Notes: a model not told the origin generated them from the letters alone. DNA of 32,594 bases from an uncultured Clostridium sp. (GCA_900557045.1 USQY01000016.1:1-32594), one strand, 5' to 3'; shown: positions 8,019 to 16,956, counted from the stretch's first letter. Made by a program: numbers and translations.

Positions 8019-9014
8019 TTAAGTAATATATTTTCTATGTGAATTTTTTACATTATTTTGATTTACCATTGCATATTCCATTGTAGTATCTATTTTTATA
8101 TGTCCCAATAATTTTTGAACTTGTTCTATTGGCATACCTTTATCAATAGCCATCGTTGCCATTGTTCTTCTAAATTTATGAGGATGAACTTTATTTATAT
8201 TAGCTTCTTTTCCAAGATTTCTGATGGCTATTTCTACTCCAGATATTCCTAATCTGTTATATGGTTTTATAAGTGATACAAATAACGCTTCGTTATTATC
8301 AGTTCTCGTTTCAAGATATTTCTTTATATACATTTTGCTTTTTGCACTAAAATAAACTTCTCTTTCACTATTACCTTTACCTAAAACAATACAACTTCTT
8401 TCTTGAAAATTCATATCAGCTATATTTAATCTAGTAAGTTCTCCAACCCTCATACCAGTTGAAATTAATAGTTCTAATATTGCAAAATCTCTTACATTTG
8501 AACAAGTATCTCTCAATTTTTCTAAATTTTCATCTGTTAATGTTTCTTTTACTTTTTTTATTGCTTTTACTTTGTGAATCCTTCTAACTGGACTTTTGAT
8601 AATATAATCTTCATTTTCCAACCAAGCAAAAAAACTTGATAATGTTCTTCTTATATTATCTATTGTTACCATACCAGCAGTTGAATTGTTTTTATAATTT
8701 GATAAATAATTTCTTAATGTTTCCGTTGTAATTTCATCTATTGGAAGATTTACAGTATCTAGCATTTTGCTTATATTATCTTTATAATATTTTAATGTTC
8801 TAACTGAACAGCCTTCAATTTCTTTTGATGATATAAATTTATTTAATATTTCTTGATTGTTCTTTTGTATTTCTTGTTTTTGGCTTTGTTCTAATATTTC
8901 AATGTGATAATTTAAACATATTTCTGTAAGTATCTCTTTTAATTTTATTCTTTGGTTATTGTCTAAAAATTCTCCTGTTGTATCAATTACTTTTTCAACA
9001 AACAATTCTCTCAT
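8019..9014 (-). CDS. Tyrosine recombinase (XerC/D-like integrase), 331 aa
   Basis: Cuts and rejoins DNA through a phosphotyrosine intermediate. N-terminal core-binding SAM-like domain (about residues 55-145) and C-terminal catalytic domain with STGMRVGEL (Arg I), HPHKFRRT (His-x-x-Arg), LGHIKIDTTMEY (second His and Tyr nucleophile). I chose the ATG at 9014 because TAAGGAGGTAATTGCC directly precedes it; the upstream ATG at 9041 lacks a site. It has about 65 extra N-terminal residues compared with housekeeping Xer proteins, which fits a mobile-element integrase. It lies inside a region bounded by 22-bp inverted repeats. Confidence 0.93.
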   Translation of the reverse strand: MRELFVEKVIDTTGEFLDNNQRIKLKEILTEICLNYHIEILEQSQKQEIQKNNQEILNKFISSKEIEGCSVRTLKYYKDNISKMLDTVNLPIDEITTETLRNYLSNYKNNSTAGMVTIDNIRRTLSSFFAWLENEDYIIKSPVRRIHKVKAIKKVKETLTDENLEKLRDTCSNVRDFAILELLISTGMRVGELTRLNIADMNFQERSCIVLGKGNSEREVYFSAKSKMYIKKYLETRTDNNEALFVSLIKPYNRLGISGVEIAIRNLGKEANINKVHPHKFRRTMATMAIDKGMPIEQVQKLLGHIKIDTTMEYAMVNQNNVKNSHRKYIT

Positions 9015-9159
9015 GGCAATTACCTCCTTACATTTTTCCATAATTTACAATATATAGAACTCTACCTATATTATACAATATTTAATTAACATAATAAAAA
9101 ATGAGCATATTTTATATACCCACCTCAAAAAATTATAATTTTTTATTTAAATTTTAAAA

Positions 9160-9181
9160 TTCAACCTCAGCGACAAATTAC
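9160..9181 (+). repeat. Right terminal inverted repeat (about 22 bp)
   Basis: TTCAACCTCAGCGACAAAT then TAC. It is the inverted partner (20 of 22) of 6528-6549. It is followed at once by a second motif family, AAATTACTAT, that recurs at 5993, 9175 and 9665. Confidence 0.7.
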
Positions 9182-9217
9182 TATTTATCTAACAAATCAC
9201 TAAATTGTAATTTTTCT

Positions 9218-9634
9218 CTATCTTTCATCATCTAAAATTTGTATTTTAACAACTTCTGTTAATGGAGTAGGACTAATAGATGTAAGCATTTCGTCAGTAA
9301 AAGTAATTGCAATATTGTTTCCCACTTTGAAATCTGAAACTTTAATCTTTTCGCCTCTCCAAGTCATATCCATACTATTATCTACTTTAAAAGTGAAATT
9401 TCCTCTATAATTTATGTCGTTTATTTCTAGTCCTTTTACATTAATGTGGAAGCTACCATCATTGTATTGCTTTATACTTTCAATATTTGCATAAAATGTT
9501 TGCCCAACTACTTTCCTAATTGCTAAATCATTCTTTGGAGCATTTTGTTGCCCTATAAATAAACCAACTACAAAACTTACTCCTATAATTACTATCATTC
9601 CTATTACAATAAAGACTTTTTGTTTACTACTCAT
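9218..9634 (-). CDS. Signal-anchored hypothetical protein, 138 aa
   Basis: N-terminal membrane anchor (residues 7-27, hydrophobic IVIGMIVIIGVSFVVGLFIG) followed by a small extracytoplasmic beta-rich domain. No lipobox, no known catalytic motif. The pattern VGQTFYANIESI...GNFTFKV...VGNNIAITFTDE suggests an OB- or DUF-type beta barrel, not assignable by eye. SD GAGAGGAAT precedes the ATG. Neighbours are a DUF1016 protein upstream and the right inverted repeat downstream. Confidence 0.7.
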   Translation of the reverse strand: MSSKQKVFIVIGMIVIIGVSFVVGLFIGQQNAPKNDLAIRKVVGQTFYANIESIKQYNDGSFHINVKGLEINDINYRGNFTFKVDNSMDMTWRGEKIKVSDFKVGNNIAITFTDEMLTSISPTPLTEVVKIQILDDER

Positions 9635-9702
9635 AAATATTCCTCTCTTTCTAATTTATAAATACAAATTACTATTTAGCGATTATCTTTAATTCGCCAC
9701 AA

Positions 9703-10734
9703 TTAATTTTCTTCATTTAATTCAAAGTTTTTCTTTTCTTCTTCAACAGCACTAATTAATTCTTGTTCTGTTGGCATATGTAATTTATACTCAGAAGAGA
9801 ATATCGTTTTATTATCTTCTGGTAAAGTATATTTTACAACTGTTTCATTTTTATTTGTTGATAATAATATTCCTACTGTCGGATTTTCATCTTCTTGTTT
9901 TATCTCTCTATCATAATAATTAACATACATTTGCATTTGTCCTATATCTTGATGAGACACTTTCCCAATTTTTAAATCAATAATAACAAAGCATCTTAAA
10001 AGTCTATTATAAAAAACTAAATCTGGATAGAAATGATCTTCTTCTAGTGTTAATCTTACTTGATTTCCAACATAACTAAAGCCTTTTCCTAGTTCTAATA
10101 AGAATTCTTTTAAATGTTCTATGATATTTTTTTCTAAATCAGATTCTAAATAGTCTGTATTTTCTTTTATATCTAAAAATTCCAATACAAAAGGGTCTTT
10201 AACTAAATCTTTACTTGTTTTTAATATTTGTCCTTTTTCAGATAATTCTAATATTTTTTCTTTATCAGCAGATAAAGTTAATCTTTCATAAAGTAGTGAA
10301 TCTCTTTGTCTTTGAAGTTCTCTAACACTCCATTTAGAGTTGATACATTCATTTAAATAAAAATTTCTTTTAGGTTCTTCATCTATTTTAATTAATTCCA
10401 AATAATGCGACCAACTCAATTTGGCAGACACTGTCTTCCAAATTGGATACATTAGGTAAAATTTTCTCATTGTTCTTAAATTCCTTGAAGAAAACCCTTT
10501 GCCAAACTCATTAGTTAATTTTTGAGATAATTTATCAAGTACAGCATCACCATAATTTGCTCTTTCATCACCTTGCTGTATTTCCATAATTGCTTTTCCT
10601 ATATTCCAATATAAATTAAGCATTTCTGTATTTACAGTTTGATATACTTTATTTCTACTATTTATAACTAAATCTTTGATATTATCAAAAATATTATTTA
10701 TTTCATTATCGCTTTTTATTAATTCATTACTCAT
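9703..10734 (-). CDS. DUF1016/YhcG-like PDDEXK nuclease-domain protein, 343 aa
   Basis: N-terminal DUF1016 helical domain (about residues 15-150; SRNKVYQTVNTEMLNLYWNIG and the FSSRNLRTMRKFY region) and C-terminal PDDEXK nuclease domain (about 170-320) with the core D-L-V-F-Y...FVIIDLKIGKVS, where Asp and the DLK residues match PD-(D/E)XK active sites. Length is typical. Family members occur in mobile islands and near restriction-type genes and are thought to act on DNA. SD GGAGGAAGC precedes the ATG. Confidence 0.92.
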   Translation of the reverse strand: MSNELIKSDNEINNIFDNIKDLVINSRNKVYQTVNTEMLNLYWNIGKAIMEIQQGDERANYGDAVLDKLSQKLTNEFGKGFSSRNLRTMRKFYLMYPIWKTVSAKLSWSHYLELIKIDEEPKRNFYLNECINSKWSVRELQRQRDSLLYERLTLSADKEKILELSEKGQILKTSKDLVKDPFVLEFLDIKENTDYLESDLEKNIIEHLKEFLLELGKGFSYVGNQVRLTLEEDHFYPDLVFYNRLLRCFVIIDLKIGKVSHQDIGQMQMYVNYYDREIKQEDENPTVGILLSTNKNETVVKYTLPEDNKTIFSSEYKLHMPTEQELISAVEEEKKNFELNEEN

Positions 10735-10863
10735 TAGCTTCCTCCAATCATTTATATATTAAAGACTTCATATGCATAAATTATACAATAAATATGGGAA
10801 TATTTCCATACTCCCATTGAAATTTAATAGGATTTCATATATAATATTTTTAGAAAGAGAGCG

Positions 10864-11016
10864 TTATGGTTCGTAAGCTGTTGCTTAACCGCTCCATAAG
10901 ATAAAATCGTCGCACCAATCATCTCAAAAGCAAATAGTCCTTCTATTCATTTTGTAATTCATCATCCAAAACTACGAAATGCAATTGAGAATTTTATTCC
11001 ACCAATTCTTGAATAA
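10864..11016 (+). pseudogene. Gene remnant with structured 5' part
   Basis: An open stretch (10900-11016) without a good start encodes a C-terminus-like peptide ending HPKLRNAIENFIPPILE before TAA. Upstream, TTATGG (10864-10869) pairs with CCATAA (10894-10899) and TAAGC with GCTTA within it. It looks like the 3' end of a decayed gene at the edge of the accessory region; the family is not recognised. Nothing else is seen in 10741-11020. Confidence 0.35.
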
Positions 11017-11020
11017 ATTT

Positions 11021-11053
11021 AATAAAGAACTACTATTGAAGTAGTTCTTTATT
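11021..11053. terminator. Perfect 14-bp bidirectional terminator
   Basis: AATAAAGAACTACT (11021-11034) pairs with AGTAGTTCTTTATT (11040-11053) over a 5-nt loop. It overlaps the stop codon of the minus-strand gene at 11049 and follows the plus-strand remnant. Confidence 0.8.
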
Positions 11054-11975
11054 CCTCATACTTAACTTCATTCATATAATTAAATCCACTCATAAAAGAA
11101 TCATATGAGTAATCTCTCACTCTGCTTTCCATAACATCATTTATAGGTATAAGAGTATAATCTTTTAAAACTACATATTTATATGTAAATGTTAATATCT
11201 CATCATAGTATTTAGTTAACATATTAATCTTAACAGTAGTTGTAACTGTTTTATTTAAATTAGTATCAAAATAACTCATTATCTCATAGAAACCTTTATC
11301 AGTTTTAAGTATTCTCTCATTGTATATTCTAATTACTTTCTCACCTTCATAATTACCACTAACTTTATCAATAGTTGGGTATTTATCATTAGAATTATAT
11401 AATAATCTATATAAAATATTATCTTTTACATAAACATAATTAGACACAAAGTCATAATCAATTTTTTTGCCAAGGAAAGAAGTTGAATATTCCCATTTAA
11501 GATAATCACTAAGTTTATAATCTGCATTTAGATACATATCATAGCTATCTCTAACTTTATTATCTAGATTTTCATCATGTAATGTATATAATGTATCATT
11601 ATAATCAATAAATTTAATGTCTGCTCCATAGTTTGGTGTAATATTCATAACCTTAATATTTTTATCTATGTCATATACCTTTTTGTATTCAAATTCTCCG
11701 TTATCTAATTTTTGAGGATTGAAAATATATATTGAATTATTACTTATAAAGGCATATTCACTAAAATTAGTATCTTCGTTTAATATTTCTCCACCTTTTA
11801 ATTTTAAATATTTTTTATCTGGATTAGTTGCTAATATTTGTTCTATTATTGTTTTTGGTTCATAAACCGTATTCTCCTTTAATTCTGGATTTTTATTTTT
11901 TATAACAACGATAATAATAACACTTATCATTATCACGGATGCTACAATAGCATAAATAATTCTTTTATTTTTCAT
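11049..11975 (-). CDS. Membrane-anchored hypothetical protein, 308 aa
   Basis: One N-terminal transmembrane anchor (residues 5-27, rich in Ile/Val) after a short basic start (MKNKR), then a large extracytoplasmic domain rich in Tyr, Asp and Asn with repeated beta-strand-like stretches (for example ...NNSIYIFNPQKL..., ...VKDNILYRLLYN...), suggesting a beta-propeller-like or sensor domain. No lipobox and no catalytic motif. Monocistronic: divergent region upstream, strong terminator downstream. SD GAGGAGGATTGAG upstream. Function unknown. Confidence 0.7.
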   Translation of the reverse strand: MKNKRIIYAIVASVIMISVIIIVVIKNKNPELKENTVYEPKTIIEQILATNPDKKYLKLKGGEILNEDTNFSEYAFISNNSIYIFNPQKLDNGEFEYKKVYDIDKNIKVMNITPNYGADIKFIDYNDTLYTLHDENLDNKVRDSYDMYLNADYKLSDYLKWEYSTSFLGKKIDYDFVSNYVYVKDNILYRLLYNSNDKYPTIDKVSGNYEGEKVIRIYNERILKTDKGFYEIMSYFDTNLNKTVTTTVKINMLTKYYDEILTFTYKYVVLKDYTLIPINDVMESRVRDYSYDSFMSGFNYMNEVKYEE

Positions 11976-12105
11976 AATGTCTCAATCCTCCTCTACTATC
12001 TATTATTTATTATTATTTAAAATATTAAAAAAAGCAACTTTCTACCAATGCTTTTCTGAGGAATAATTGTACACGTTTAATCCTAATCACCGACTCTTTA
12101 GTCAT

Positions 12106-12128
12106 ATATCATATAATACATATGATAT
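12106..12128. promoter_or_regulatory. Perfect 9-bp palindrome in the divergent intergenic region
   Basis: ATATCATAT (12106-12114), 5-nt centre, ATATGATAT (12120-12128). It lies between divergent genes at 11975 (-) and 12274 (+) and overlaps TATAAT-like sequences, so it may be an operator. AT-richness makes chance palindromes fairly likely. Confidence 0.4.
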
Positions 12129-12150
12129 AATAAATTACAAATTTAATTAT

Positions 12151-12186
12151 TAATTTAGTTCCTTATTTAGTTACTAATTTAGTTAT
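12151..12186 (+). repeat. Three 12-bp tandem iterons
   Basis: TAATTTAGTTCC, TTATTTAGTTAC, TAATTTAGTTAT in tandem upstream of the hemolysin III gene. Possible regulator binding array; function not shown. The rest of 11976-12237 has no gene. Confidence 0.5.
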
Positions 12187-12273
12187 TAAGTGTTTTGTTT
12201 AAAGGAGATTTAGTTTGAGAAAAATTATAATTTCAAATTGAATGTATTCCTTTGGAAAGGAATGAAATTTATT

Positions 12274-12939
12274 ATGAACAACAAATTAAAAAAGGAAATA
12301 TCAATTCCAAAATATTCTTTATCTGAAGAACTAATAAGTGCAATTTCTCATGGAATTGGTGCACTTCTTAGTATTGCAGCATTAGTATTAACAGTAGTTG
12401 CATCTGCGAAACATCATAACGCAATAGCTGTTGTAAGCTCATGTTTATATGGAACAATGCTAATTATTTTATACACAATGTCAACTTTATATCATAGTTT
12501 CAAACCAACATGTAAAGCAAAAAAAGTGTTTAGAGTATTTGACCATTGTAGTATATTTTTACTAATATTTGGTTCTTATACACCATATGTTTTAGTTTCT
12601 TTAAATGGTGCTTTAGGTTGGACAATTTTTTCTATTATATTGTCTGTTACAATTTTAGGAATAACATTAAATGCCATTAATTTAGAAAAATATAAGATTT
12701 TATCTATGATATGCTATTTATGTATGGGATGGTTAATTATTTTTGCTTTTAAAGATATATGTAATTGTGTTGATAAAAATGGAATAGTTCTTTTAGTTTT
12801 AGGTGGAATAATTTACACAATAGGAGCTATAATATTTGGTCTTGGTAAAAAAATAAAATACATGCACTCAATATGGCACTTTTTTGTACTAGCAGGCAGT
12901 ATTTTACAATTTTTTTCTATTTATTTATATGTAGTTTAA
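12274..12939 (+). CDS. trhA: Hemolysin III family (TrhA/PAQR-like) membrane protein, 221 aa
   Basis: Seven-helix membrane protein of the hemolysin III/PAQR superfamily, which in Bacillus and E. coli affects membrane fluidity homeostasis. Seen: EELISAISHGIGALLSIAALV start, STLYHSF after helix 2, FDHCSIFLLIFGSYTPY, and the final HSIWHFFVLAGSILQFFS. These carry the conserved Ser/His/Asp/His-type metal-site residues. I prefer ATG 12274: family proteins begin a few residues before the EELxSAISHG motif and GGAAAGGA lies about 13 nt upstream. TTG 12238 or ATG 12262 are alternatives. A strong terminator follows, so it is monocistronic. Confidence 0.92.
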   Translation: MNNKLKKEISIPKYSLSEELISAISHGIGALLSIAALVLTVVASAKHHNAIAVVSSCLYGTMLIILYTMSTLYHSFKPTCKAKKVFRVFDHCSIFLLIFGSYTPYVLVSLNGALGWTIFSIILSVTILGITLNAINLEKYKILSMICYLCMGWLIIFAFKDICNCVDKNGIVLLVLGGIIYTIGAIIFGLGKKIKYMHSIWHFFVLAGSILQFFSIYLYVV

Positions 12940-12961
12940 TAAAATTTATTATATAACAAAA

Positions 12962-13005
12962 ACTGTTAGAATTATGCAATATCATAATTCTAACAGTCTT
13001 TTTAT
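12962..13005 (+). terminator. Terminator of the hemolysin III gene
   Basis: ACTGTTAGAATTATG (12962-12976) pairs perfectly with CATAATTCTAACAGT (12983-12997) over a 6-nt loop, followed by CTTTTTATT. Confidence 0.92.
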
Positions 13006-13073
13006 TGTTCACTAATTTTCTACTCAAATAACTCTTTTATTTACCATTTTTATATTTAATATTTACAACATTT

Positions 13074-13874
13074 TTATTTATTATGAACATCAACTTGCAT
13101 ATATGGTATTTCAATTTCATTTTTATCTAAATCTAATTTTATAGTTCTTAATACAAATCTTTTTACAGTAAATTTATCTTCTGGTTTGCACCATAGTCTT
13201 ATTTTATAATATATTGCAGAATCTCCAAACTTATTAATTCCAACGTATTTTGCGTCTTCTATATTATTATTTTCTTTTACTTTTATAATTATTTCGTCTA
13301 TTATTTTTTCAATTTTTTGTGTATTTTCATTATATCCAATTGGAATATCTATATCCATTACATTTGAAATATTTAATGCTTGTGTAATATTTCTATTAGC
13401 AATTACTAAAATTCCATCTGTATTAATATCTTTAATTTTTGTAGCTTTTAACCCTAGTTCCAGAACTTTTCCTTCTACATCACCAATTCTTATTACATCA
13501 CCTATTGAAAAATAATTATCTACAATTATATTAAATCCCATAATTATGTCTTTAAATGCATCTTGTAGAGCTAAACCTACTATGATAGATACTATTCCTA
13601 GTCCTGCTACTATTGATGTTACATTAATTCCATATATTTGTAAAACAAATATTAAATCAAATATTATTACTACATAATTTGAAATATGATTTAATAATTT
13701 TAAATATGTTTTTCTTTTTCTATAATTATGCATTTTTTGCTTTTCTATTATTTTTATTCTTCTATTTATAATTCTTTTAAATAACATAAGTATCATTATT
13801 GATATTATAACTGTAAGAACTGATATTATTAATTGTTTATTTAATAATGCATTTTTTATTTCTTCTAAACTCAT
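13074..13874 (-). CDS. MscS family mechanosensitive channel, 266 aa
   Basis: Small-conductance mechanosensitive channel protecting against hypo-osmotic lysis. Three membrane helices (about residues 12-34, 62-80 and the pore helix 83-110). The pore and following beta domain show VAGLGIVSIIVGLALQDAFKD and GDVIRIGDVEGKV, the hallmark MscS sequence. The C-terminal alpha/beta vestibule follows (about 180-262). Length matches small MscS. The gene follows the P-type ATPase with a 29-nt gap and its own GGAGG site, forming an ion-homeostasis pair. Confidence 0.95.
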   Translation of the reverse strand: MSLEEIKNALLNKQLIISVLTVIISIMILMLFKRIINRRIKIIEKQKMHNYRKRKTYLKLLNHISNYVVIIFDLIFVLQIYGINVTSIVAGLGIVSIIVGLALQDAFKDIIMGFNIIVDNYFSIGDVIRIGDVEGKVLELGLKATKIKDINTDGILVIANRNITQALNISNVMDIDIPIGYNENTQKIEKIIDEIIIKVKENNNIEDAKYVGINKFGDSAIYYKIRLWCKPEDKFTVKRFVLRTIKLDLDKNEIEIPYMQVDVHNK

Positions 13875-13903
13875 ATAGATATTCCTCCTTTTATATTTTT
13901 ATA

Positions 13904-16630
13904 TTATTCACCTTTAATTGTATTGATTTTAAATAACTTAAATATTTCAACAATAGCCGCAGGAGCTAAAACCAGGCAAATTGTTTCAACAATATTTTCA
14001 ACTGGCATTGGAACTATACTAAATATATTTCTTAAAGCAGGCACTAATAATACAACAAACATTAATGAAGCAGATACTAAAATTGCAAGTATTAGTTTAC
14101 CATTATTAAATATACCAGTTTTAAATATAGATTTACTATTATTTCTAATATTAAATACATGAACTAGTTCTGATAAAGCAAGAACAATAAATGCCATTGT
14201 TTGACCTATTGAAACACGTACTTGTTCTGTTGTCATACCTTCTACTTGTGGTACATTTTTTGTTCCTAAACCTATTATAAATGCTGCTAATGTTAATAAA
14301 CCTATCATTAATCCTTGATATACAATTCTCCATGTCATTCCTTTTGTAAATATGCCTTTTTCTTTTTTGTTTGGCTTTTTATTCATTATATCTTTTTCAG
14401 CTGGATCAACTGCTAATGCTAAAGCTGGTAATGAATCTGTTACTAAGTTTATCCATAAAATATGAATTGGTAATAATGGTTCTATTAAACTTATATCTAT
14501 TCCAAATTGTTTAGAAAGTAATGGTGCTATTAAAATAGCTATAAATAATATAATAATTTCTCCAACATTACTTGATAATAAAAATTGTATTGCTTTTAAA
14601 ATGTTTCCATATATACGTCTTCCCTCTTCAACTGCAGAAACAATTGTAGAGAAATTATCATCAGTTAAAATTACATCTGCCGCTTCTTTTGAAACATCTG
14701 TACCTACTATTCCCATCGCACAACCAATGTCAGCTGTTTTTAATGCTGGGGCATCATTTACACCATCACCTGTCATAGCTACTGTTTCACCATTTGCTTG
14801 CCATGCTTTAACTATTCTAACTTTATGTTCTGGTGAAACTCTTGCATATACTGAAATTTTTCTAACTCTTTTTATTAGTTCATCATCAGACATTTCATCT
14901 AATTCATTACCTGTTATAGCCTCATCTCCATCTTCCATAATTCCTAATGCTTTTGCTATAGCTGTTGCTGTAATTTTGTGGTCACCAGTAATCATAACAG
15001 TTTTTATTCCTGCTGTTTTACATTTTGCAACAGCCACTTTTACTTCTTCTCTTGGTGGATCTATCATTCCTACCATACCAACATAAATCAAATCAGACTC
15101 AATGTTTTTCATTTCTTCTTTAGATGGCATATGATCTAATTCTTTATATCCCATTGCTAATACTCTTAATGCATTTTTTGCCATTTCTTCATTTTGAATA
15201 GAAATTTCTTGTTTGTAATTTCCTAAATCTTCTTTTATTTCACTATTAAATAAATACTTGTTACATCTTTTTAATAATTCATCAACTCCACCTTTAGTAT
15301 ATACTAAATATTTATTTCCTCTTTGATGAACTGTTGTCATTAATTTTCTATTTGAATCAAATGGAACCTCTTCAACTCTTGGATATGATACATAAAAATC
15401 TGGTGCAAAATTTAATTTGAATCCCATGTCAATTAATGCTGTTTCTGTTGGATCACCTGTTAACTCATTACTTGCACTTACTTTTGTATCATTACATAAC
15501 ATGCTTATATATGTTAATCTTTCTAAATCATCTTTTATGTCTTCATCTTTTATATCTTTCATATCAACTAGTTTTCCATCATAGAAAACTTTTTCAACTG
15601 TCATTTTATTTTGTGTTAAAGTACCTGTTTTGTCTGAGCAAATTACTGTAGCACTTCCTAATGTTTCAACAGCTGGTAATTTTTTTATTATGGCGTTTTT
15701 CTTAACCATTCTTTGAACACCTATAGCTAAAACAATTGTAGATACAGCAGCTAAACCTTCTGGAATTGCTGCAACTGCTAGGCTTACTGCTGTCATGAAC
15801 ATATCCATTGCATTTTTTCCATATAATAAACCAATTATAAAAATGACTACACAAATTGCCAAAGCTGCTATTCCTAATGTTTTACCTAATTTATTTAATT
15901 TAGTTTGAAGTGGTGTTTCAGATTTAACTGTATTACTTATAATACCTGCAATTTTTCCGACTTCAGTATTCATACCTGTTTCAACAACTATTCCTTTTCC
16001 TCTACCATATGTTATTAAACTAGAAGAAAATAGCATATTATCTCTATCACCAACACCAACTTTTTCTTCCTCTATTACTACAGCACTTTTTTCTGATGGA
16101 ACAGATTCACCAGTTAATGATGCTTCTTGTGATTTTAAATTAATAGCTTCTATAATTCTTAAATCTGCTGGAACAAAGTCACCAGTGTCTAAGACTACTA
16201 TATCTCCTGGGACTAAGTCTTTTGATGGAACTACAGTTAAATTACCATTTCTTACTACTTTTGCTGAATGGCTACTTAATTTTTGTAGTGCCTCCAAAGA
16301 TTTTTCAGCTTTTGCTTCTTGAGCTACACCGATTATAGCATTTACTATAACCACTATTAAAATGATTATTGAATCTGTAATGCTTCCATCTTCAATATAT
16401 CCTATAACACCTGAAATGATGGCTGCTATAATAAGAACTATAATCATAAAATCCTTAAACTGTTCTAAGAATTTTATAAACAAACTCTTTTTCTTTTGAG
16501 CTTGTAATTCATTATAACCATATTTTTCGCGATTGTTTGCTACTTGCGAATCTGATAAACCGTTTTCTTCTTGTATATTGAATTCTTTTAGTACCTCTTC
16601 TTTGGACTTATTGTACCAATTTTTTTTCAT
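13904..16630 (-). CDS. P-type Ca2+/Mn2+-transporting ATPase (P2 type), 908 aa
   Basis: ATP-driven cation exporter. Seen: N-terminal cation-ATPase domain (WYNKSKEEVLKEFN); actuator loop TGES near 175; M4 AIPEGLAAV near 290 with the PEGL ligand; phosphorylation site SDKTGTLTQNKM near 335; KGGVDELL nucleotide-binding region near 445; hinge GDGVNDAPALK near 615; M5-M6 NLVTDSLPALALAVDP with Ca/Mn ligands; C-terminal cation-ATPase domain. Length is typical of bacterial SERCA/PMCA-like pumps. SD GGGAGG. A yybP-ykoY-type manganese riboswitch on the same strand lies upstream (17118-17215), which points to Mn2+ as a possible substrate; a nearer promoter at 16717-16746 may act independently. Co-transcribed with MscS. 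Confidence 0.97.
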   Translation of the reverse strand: MKKNWYNKSKEEVLKEFNIQEENGLSDSQVANNREKYGYNELQAQKKKSLFIKFLEQFKDFMIIVLIIAAIISGVIGYIEDGSITDSIIILIVVIVNAIIGVAQEAKAEKSLEALQKLSSHSAKVVRNGNLTVVPSKDLVPGDIVVLDTGDFVPADLRIIEAINLKSQEASLTGESVPSEKSAVVIEEEKVGVGDRDNMLFSSSLITYGRGKGIVVETGMNTEVGKIAGIISNTVKSETPLQTKLNKLGKTLGIAALAICVVIFIIGLLYGKNAMDMFMTAVSLAVAAIPEGLAAVSTIVLAIGVQRMVKKNAIIKKLPAVETLGSATVICSDKTGTLTQNKMTVEKVFYDGKLVDMKDIKDEDIKDDLERLTYISMLCNDTKVSASNELTGDPTETALIDMGFKLNFAPDFYVSYPRVEEVPFDSNRKLMTTVHQRGNKYLVYTKGGVDELLKRCNKYLFNSEIKEDLGNYKQEISIQNEEMAKNALRVLAMGYKELDHMPSKEEMKNIESDLIYVGMVGMIDPPREEVKVAVAKCKTAGIKTVMITGDHKITATAIAKALGIMEDGDEAITGNELDEMSDDELIKRVRKISVYARVSPEHKVRIVKAWQANGETVAMTGDGVNDAPALKTADIGCAMGIVGTDVSKEAADVILTDDNFSTIVSAVEEGRRIYGNILKAIQFLLSSNVGEIIILFIAILIAPLLSKQFGIDISLIEPLLPIHILWINLVTDSLPALALAVDPAEKDIMNKKPNKKEKGIFTKGMTWRIVYQGLMIGLLTLAAFIIGLGTKNVPQVEGMTTEQVRVSIGQTMAFIVLALSELVHVFNIRNNSKSIFKTGIFNNGKLILAILVSASLMFVVLLVPALRNIFSIVPMPVENIVETICLVLAPAAIVEIFKLFKINTIKGE

Positions 16631-16716
16631 TATTAAATCCTCCCTTATTTTTCAAATGTTTTATTAATTTTTGTAAGATATTTTTACACTAAAAATCACC
16701 TCTCAGTATTGTTGAA

Positions 16717-16746
16717 ATTTTATCATATGTGTTGTGGGGATTACAA
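16717..16746 (-). promoter_or_regulatory. Proximal promoter of the ATPase-MscS operon
   Basis: Minus strand TTGTAA (16746-16741), 18-nt spacer, TAAAAT (16722-16717). The start would be about 80 nt before the ATPase ATG, downstream of the riboswitch terminator and the inverted-repeat element. Confidence 0.5.
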
Positions 16747-16775
16747 CTTTTTTTTGAAATTTTTGGTTAAGGTCT

Positions 16776-16849
16776 TTTAATTGTGCTTTTGCAATGGGAC
16801 GCAAAATAAAATTTAATTATGCTTTTGCAATGGGTCGGCAAAATAAAAT
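16776..16849 (+). repeat. Tandem 36/37-bp direct repeat
   Basis: Two near-identical units (16776-16812 and 16812-16849), each starting TTTAATT and containing TGCTTTTGCAATGGG followed by CAAAATAAAAT; they differ by two substitutions and one inserted G. The second unit overlaps the left arm of the inverted repeat at 16837. Confidence 0.85.
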
Positions 16850-16956
16850 ATATTAAAATTCCGTTTCTTTGCTGGTCGTTTTTGGGTGTTAAAATGTGTG
16901 AGTGCTCGCGCTACCAAACTGCGCATCCACTACATTTTAATATATTTTATTTTGCC
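16837..16956. repeat. 120-bp palindromic element with 23-bp perfect arms
   Basis: The left arm 16837-16859 begins GGCAAAATAAAATATATT and the right arm 16934-16956 is its exact reverse complement (ending TATTTTATTTTGCC). Inside, TTAAAATGT (16889-16897) pairs with ACATTTTAA (16932-16940). The core is GC-richer than its surroundings and holds a tRNA D-arm-like sequence. It separates the riboswitch from the ATPase and looks like a small non-autonomous repeat element. Confidence 0.8.
16905..16926 (-). other. tRNA D-arm-like remnant
   Basis: Read on the minus strand, GCGCAGTTTGGTAGCGCG (16924-16907) matches the D-arm of bacterial tRNAs (stem GCGC, loop AGTTTGGTA, stem GCGC). No anticodon arm, T-arm or CCA follows, so it is not a functional tRNA. 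Confidence 0.6.

Noticed and set aside
9042..9217. Additional gene between the recombinase and the signal-anchored protein
   Set aside because: AT-rich spacer with stops in all frames; only the inverted repeat and motif copies are seen.
16905..16926. Functional tRNA gene on the minus strand
   Set aside because: Only the D-arm is recognisable; there is no anticodon arm, T-arm or CCA.
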